In this document: piece by piece, positions 6,611-8,705 of the stretch
Numbering within the stretch: the stretch's first letter is position 1
Layout of the letters: the number at the start of each line of letters is the position of its first letter
NCBI GenBank assembly: GCA_028287415.1
Contig: JAQBPS010000615.1
Location: 1-8,705, forward strand
Reading direction: 5' to 3'
Length of the DNA: 8,705 bases
DNA from: Bacillota bacterium
Lineage (GTDB): Bacteria > Bacillota > Sulfobacillia > Symbiobacteriales > Symbiobacteriaceae
Program-made: the position numbers and the translations under genes
The notes under the pieces: model-generated
Databases searched by the model: none
Told to the model about the DNA's origin: nothing
Seen by the model: the letters and a program-made list of their open reading frames with translations, nothing else

Positions 6611-6639
6611 TGTACATTCTCCTTCTTTCACGTTACAAT
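6611..6639 (+). promoter_or_regulatory. Candidate sigma-A promoter for the chemoreceptor gene
   Basis: TGTACA (6611-6616, four of six matches to TTGACA) and TACAAT (6634-6639, five of six matches to TATAAT) are separated by exactly 17 bases in an AT-rich spacer. Transcription would begin near 6646, giving a leader of about 50 bases before the ATG at 6698. A flagellar sigma-28-type promoter, common for chemoreceptors, was looked for and not found with acceptable spacing. Confidence 0.45.
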
Positions 6640-6697
6640 AGTTTTAAACAAAAATCTGTTGTGAAGAATCTGCGATTATTCTGGAGGTGTATCGTTG

Positions 6698-8614
6698 ATG
6701 CGTCTGTTTCGGGGGGGACCCGACAAAGCAGGTCGGTCCAGAGGTTTCCGGCTCTCGCTGGCGGTGAAACTGACGGGTGGGGCACTGCTCCTTTGTGCGA
6801 TGGTCCTTGGCCTGGGTGTGCTGAGCCTGTGGCAAATGCAAAACATCAATGTCTCTGCCAGCCGGATCAGCAACCGCTCACTGCCCCGGATCCAGCTGAT
6901 CAATCGGATCAGCACGGCTCATGCAACCCTGAAGGTCACCCAGTTTGAGCTATTGCGAACGACAGACAAGTATATTCGTCAGGATAAGAATGACACGCTG
7001 CTGAAGCTCGGGAAGCAGATTGAGCAGGACAGCACTGAATACCAGGCGCTGATCGAGAACGCAGAGGAGCAGGCGGCCTTTCGCACTTTCACTGAGGTCC
7101 TGGGTCGCTTCAATATCGAGGCGACTGCGCTGAGCGACCTTGCCCTTAAAGGTGATGACGCCCAGGCATGGGTAGCCCTGGACCGCGCCGGCAAGTACCA
7201 CACCGAGTCGGGCATTATTCTGGAGCGCTTGCTGGAGTTGAACCGCAACGACGCCGCCCAGGAAGTGACCCAGGCGTCCGGCGTGTACATGGCTGTCCGG
7301 AACCAGATGGCGTTGTTCCTGATCATCACGGTTGTGCTGGCCCTTGGTTTGAACATCTGGTTGGCCTGGAGCCTGAGCCGGCCGATTCGCCTGACCACGC
7401 GTGCCGCACGGAAACTCGCCGAGGGCGACCTTACTATTGAAGCGTTGCATGTGACTACCCGCGACGAGGTGCAGGACCTGGCGCAGGCGTTCAACGCGAT
7501 GTTGCAGAACATGCGGCACCTGATCCAGCAGGTCACACAGACCAGCGAACGGCTGGCCAGCAGCGGCCTGGAGCTTTCCGATATGGCCAAGGTGGGTGAG
7601 GTGGCCAGCAGCCAGGCGGCCGCCGCAGTTGAGCAAATGGCCTCAGGCGCCCAGCGCCAGTCCAACCTCATGAGCAGCACGTCGGCCACCGTGGAAGAGC
7701 TGACGGCCGCGATCGCACAAATCTCCGAGGGTGCTTCAGAGCAGGCCCGGCATGCCCAGCAAGCGGCCTCTGTGGTCAACGGCATGGTCGACACCATTGA
7801 CCGGACATCCAAGCGGGTGGCCGACGTGCTCAGCGCAGCGGGAGTGATGCGGCAGACGGCGATGGACGGGCGCCAGGTGGTCGAGGAGACCGTGGGGGGC
7901 ATCCAGCGGGTGGCCGTAGTGACCGAGGAGGTCGCCAACCGCATTTCGGAGCTGGAAGTGGCCAGCAGCGAAATCGGCAAGATTCTCGGCGTGATTACCA
8001 ACATTGCCAGCCAGACCAACCTCCTGGCGCTGAACGCAGCGATTGAGGCCGCGCGTGCTGGTGAACACGGCCGTGGCTTCGCCGTGGTGGCGGAGGAAGT
8101 GCGCAAGCTGGCGGAACAGTCGGCGGTCTCTGCCCGGGAGATTCGGGAGCTGGTCGAGAAGGTGCAGGAGTACACGAAGGAAGCGGTTTTCAGCGTCGAC
8201 CGGGGCAGCAAGGAGGTCGAGCTGTGCAAGGGCAAGGCGGCCGACGCGGGTCTGGCGTTGATGGCCATTGTGACGACAGCTGAGGACACCGCTCAAAACA
8301 TCAGCTCAATCGCCACCGCACTCGAGCAGGTCAGCGAGGGCAGCCGGGAAGTAATGACGGTGGTGGACAACGTTGCGGCGATCAGCCAGGAGAACTCCGC
8401 CTCGACCGAGGAAATGGCGGCCGGCAGCACGGAGGTAGCGGCTGCCGTCAATAATGTCAGCGGCATTGCGGAAGAGACGGCGACCGCCAGCGAGCAAGTC
8501 AACGCGACCACCGGGCGGCTGACGGACTCCTCGTCCCGGATCTCCAATGCTGCCGGGGAGCTCGCCGACATGGCGCAGCAACTGCGTCAGGTCATTGGTG
8601 GATTCAAGCTGTAA
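6698..8614 (+). CDS. Methyl-accepting chemotaxis protein (transmembrane chemoreceptor)
   Basis: The 638-residue product has the classic chemoreceptor layout. A basic N-terminus is followed by a first membrane helix (about 20-43), an extracellular helical sensor of about 160 residues (44-203) consistent with a four-helix bundle (4HB_MCP) fold, and a second membrane helix (about 204-226). A HAMP domain (about 227-280, with [20 protein letters not shown]) leads into a long coiled-coil signalling domain to the C-terminus. The conserved kinase-contact tip is intact: [20 protein letters not shown] at 441-460, followed by [14 protein letters not shown]. Ala/Glu/Gln-rich heptads on either side are plausible methylation helices. 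The protein ends QVIGGFKL without a CheR/CheB-tethering NWETF-type tail. It would sense an external ligand and control CheA. The ATG at 6698 has GGAGGTG (6683-6689) upstream; an in-frame TTG at 6695 is a less likely alternative. It is divergent from the LivJ-like binding protein, a possible ligand partner. No che genes are visible. Confidence 0.96.
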   Translation: MRLFRGGPDKAGRSRGFRLSLAVKLTGGALLLCAMVLGLGVLSLWQMQNINVSASRISNRSLPRIQLINRISTAHATLKVTQFELLRTTDKYIRQDKNDTLLKLGKQIEQDSTEYQALIENAEEQAAFRTFTEVLGRFNIEATALSDLALKGDDAQAWVALDRAGKYHTESGIILERLLELNRNDAAQEVTQASGVYMAVRNQMALFLIITVVLALGLNIWLAWSLSRPIRLTTRAARKLAEGDLTIEALHVTTRDEVQDLAQAFNAMLQNMRHLIQQVTQTSERLASSGLELSDMAKVGEVASSQAAAAVEQMASGAQRQSNLMSSTSATVEELTAAIAQISEGASEQARHAQQAASVVNGMVDTIDRTSKRVADVLSAAGVMRQTAMDGRQVVEETVGGIQRVAVVTEEVANRISELEVASSEIGKILGVITNIASQTNLLALNAAIEAARAGEHGRGFAVVAEEVRKLAEQSAVSAREIRELVEKVQEYTKEAVFSVDRGSKEVELCKGKAADAGLALMAIVTTAEDTAQNISSIATALEQVSEGSREVMTVVDNVAAISQENSASTEEMAAGSTEVAAAVNNVSGIAEETATASEQVNATTGRLTDSSSRISNAAGELADMAQQLRQVIGGFKL

Positions 8615-8655
8615 AGGGCTGTCGGCGGGCGGTTCCGCTAGTAGGGGGTATGGAC

Positions 8656-8705
8656 ATGGTTGCCGAGCCGGGACCGGTTGAGTCGGGTGACGTGGAAATT
8701 CGGCC
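8656..8705 (+). CDS. Probable start of a further gene, product unknown (3' end outside window)
   Basis: ATG at 8656 is preceded by AGGGGG (8643-8648) with 7 bases spacing, and the frame stays open to the window edge (MVAEPGPVESGDVEIR...). An in-frame ATG at 8650 lies too close to the SD. The gap to the chemoreceptor stop is 41 bases with no clear terminator hairpin, so co-transcription with the chemoreceptor is possible. Sixteen residues are too few to name a family. Confidence 0.4.
   Translation, partial: MVAEPGPVESGDVEIR

Noticed and set aside
6645..6679. Sigma-28-like promoter before the chemoreceptor (TAAA ... GCGATTAT)
   Set aside because: The spacing between the two elements is 23 bases instead of about 15, and transcription would begin at or past the ribosome binding site.
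6979..8289. Long minus-strand open frame (436 codons) opposite the chemoreceptor
   Set aside because: It is antisense to an unambiguous chemoreceptor, and its translation is a Ser/Ala/Arg-rich string typical of the complement of Ala/Glu-rich coiled-coil DNA.
8615..8655. Possible terminator after the chemoreceptor
   Set aside because: Only very short GC pairings are visible in this stretch and there is no stable stem or T-run.

Overview
The window looks like chromosomal DNA of a GC-rich bacterium that uses strong, Firmicute-type ribosome binding sites (AAGGAGGG, GGGAGGAG, GGAGGTG). Intergenic promoter regions are AT-rich, and genes are separated by long GC-rich hairpins. A high-GC Firmicute of the Symbiobacterium type would fit, but this is an impression from codon use, Shine-Dalgarno (SD) sequences and protein flavour, not a proven identity. 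No rRNA, tRNA, CRISPR array or mobile element is visible.

Layout: bases 1-113 hold the C-terminal tail of a plus-strand gene that resembles D-aminoacylases. A 15-bp hairpin (117-149) separates it from a convergent minus-strand operon, which reads from about 3674 down to 158. In transcription order the operon contains (i) a membrane permease of the SLC13/DASS fold with an N-terminal cyclic-nucleotide-binding-like domain, (ii) a protein with the fold of the isopropylmalate/homocitrate synthase family (DRE-TIM metallolyases) whose catalytic and metal-binding residues are all replaced, and (iii) a YcgR/YpfB-like PilZ protein with an intact c-di-GMP motif. Gaps are only 22 and 24 bases, and each carries a strong SD sequence. 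Divergent from this operon, on the plus strand, is a class I PLP aminotransferase (3920-5113). A second 15-bp hairpin (5132-5166) separates it from a convergent minus-strand gene for a Leu/Ile/Val-type substrate-binding lipoprotein (5176-6435). Divergent from that, after an AT-rich 262-base spacer, is a full-length methyl-accepting chemotaxis protein (6698-8614). A further plus-strand gene probably begins at 8656 and runs off the window.

How the genes may work together: the theme is uptake, sensing and turnover of small organic or amino acids (D-aminoacylase tail, aminotransferase, amino-acid-type binding lipoprotein, chemoreceptor), with nucleotide-signalling domains at both ends of the minus operon. 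The most unusual element is that operon. Its transporter has a degenerate CNB domain and altered SNT-type motifs, its middle protein appears to be a pseudoenzyme or a repurposed ligand-binding barrel, and its last protein has a normal c-di-GMP effector motif. The functional link among these three is inferred from operon structure only.
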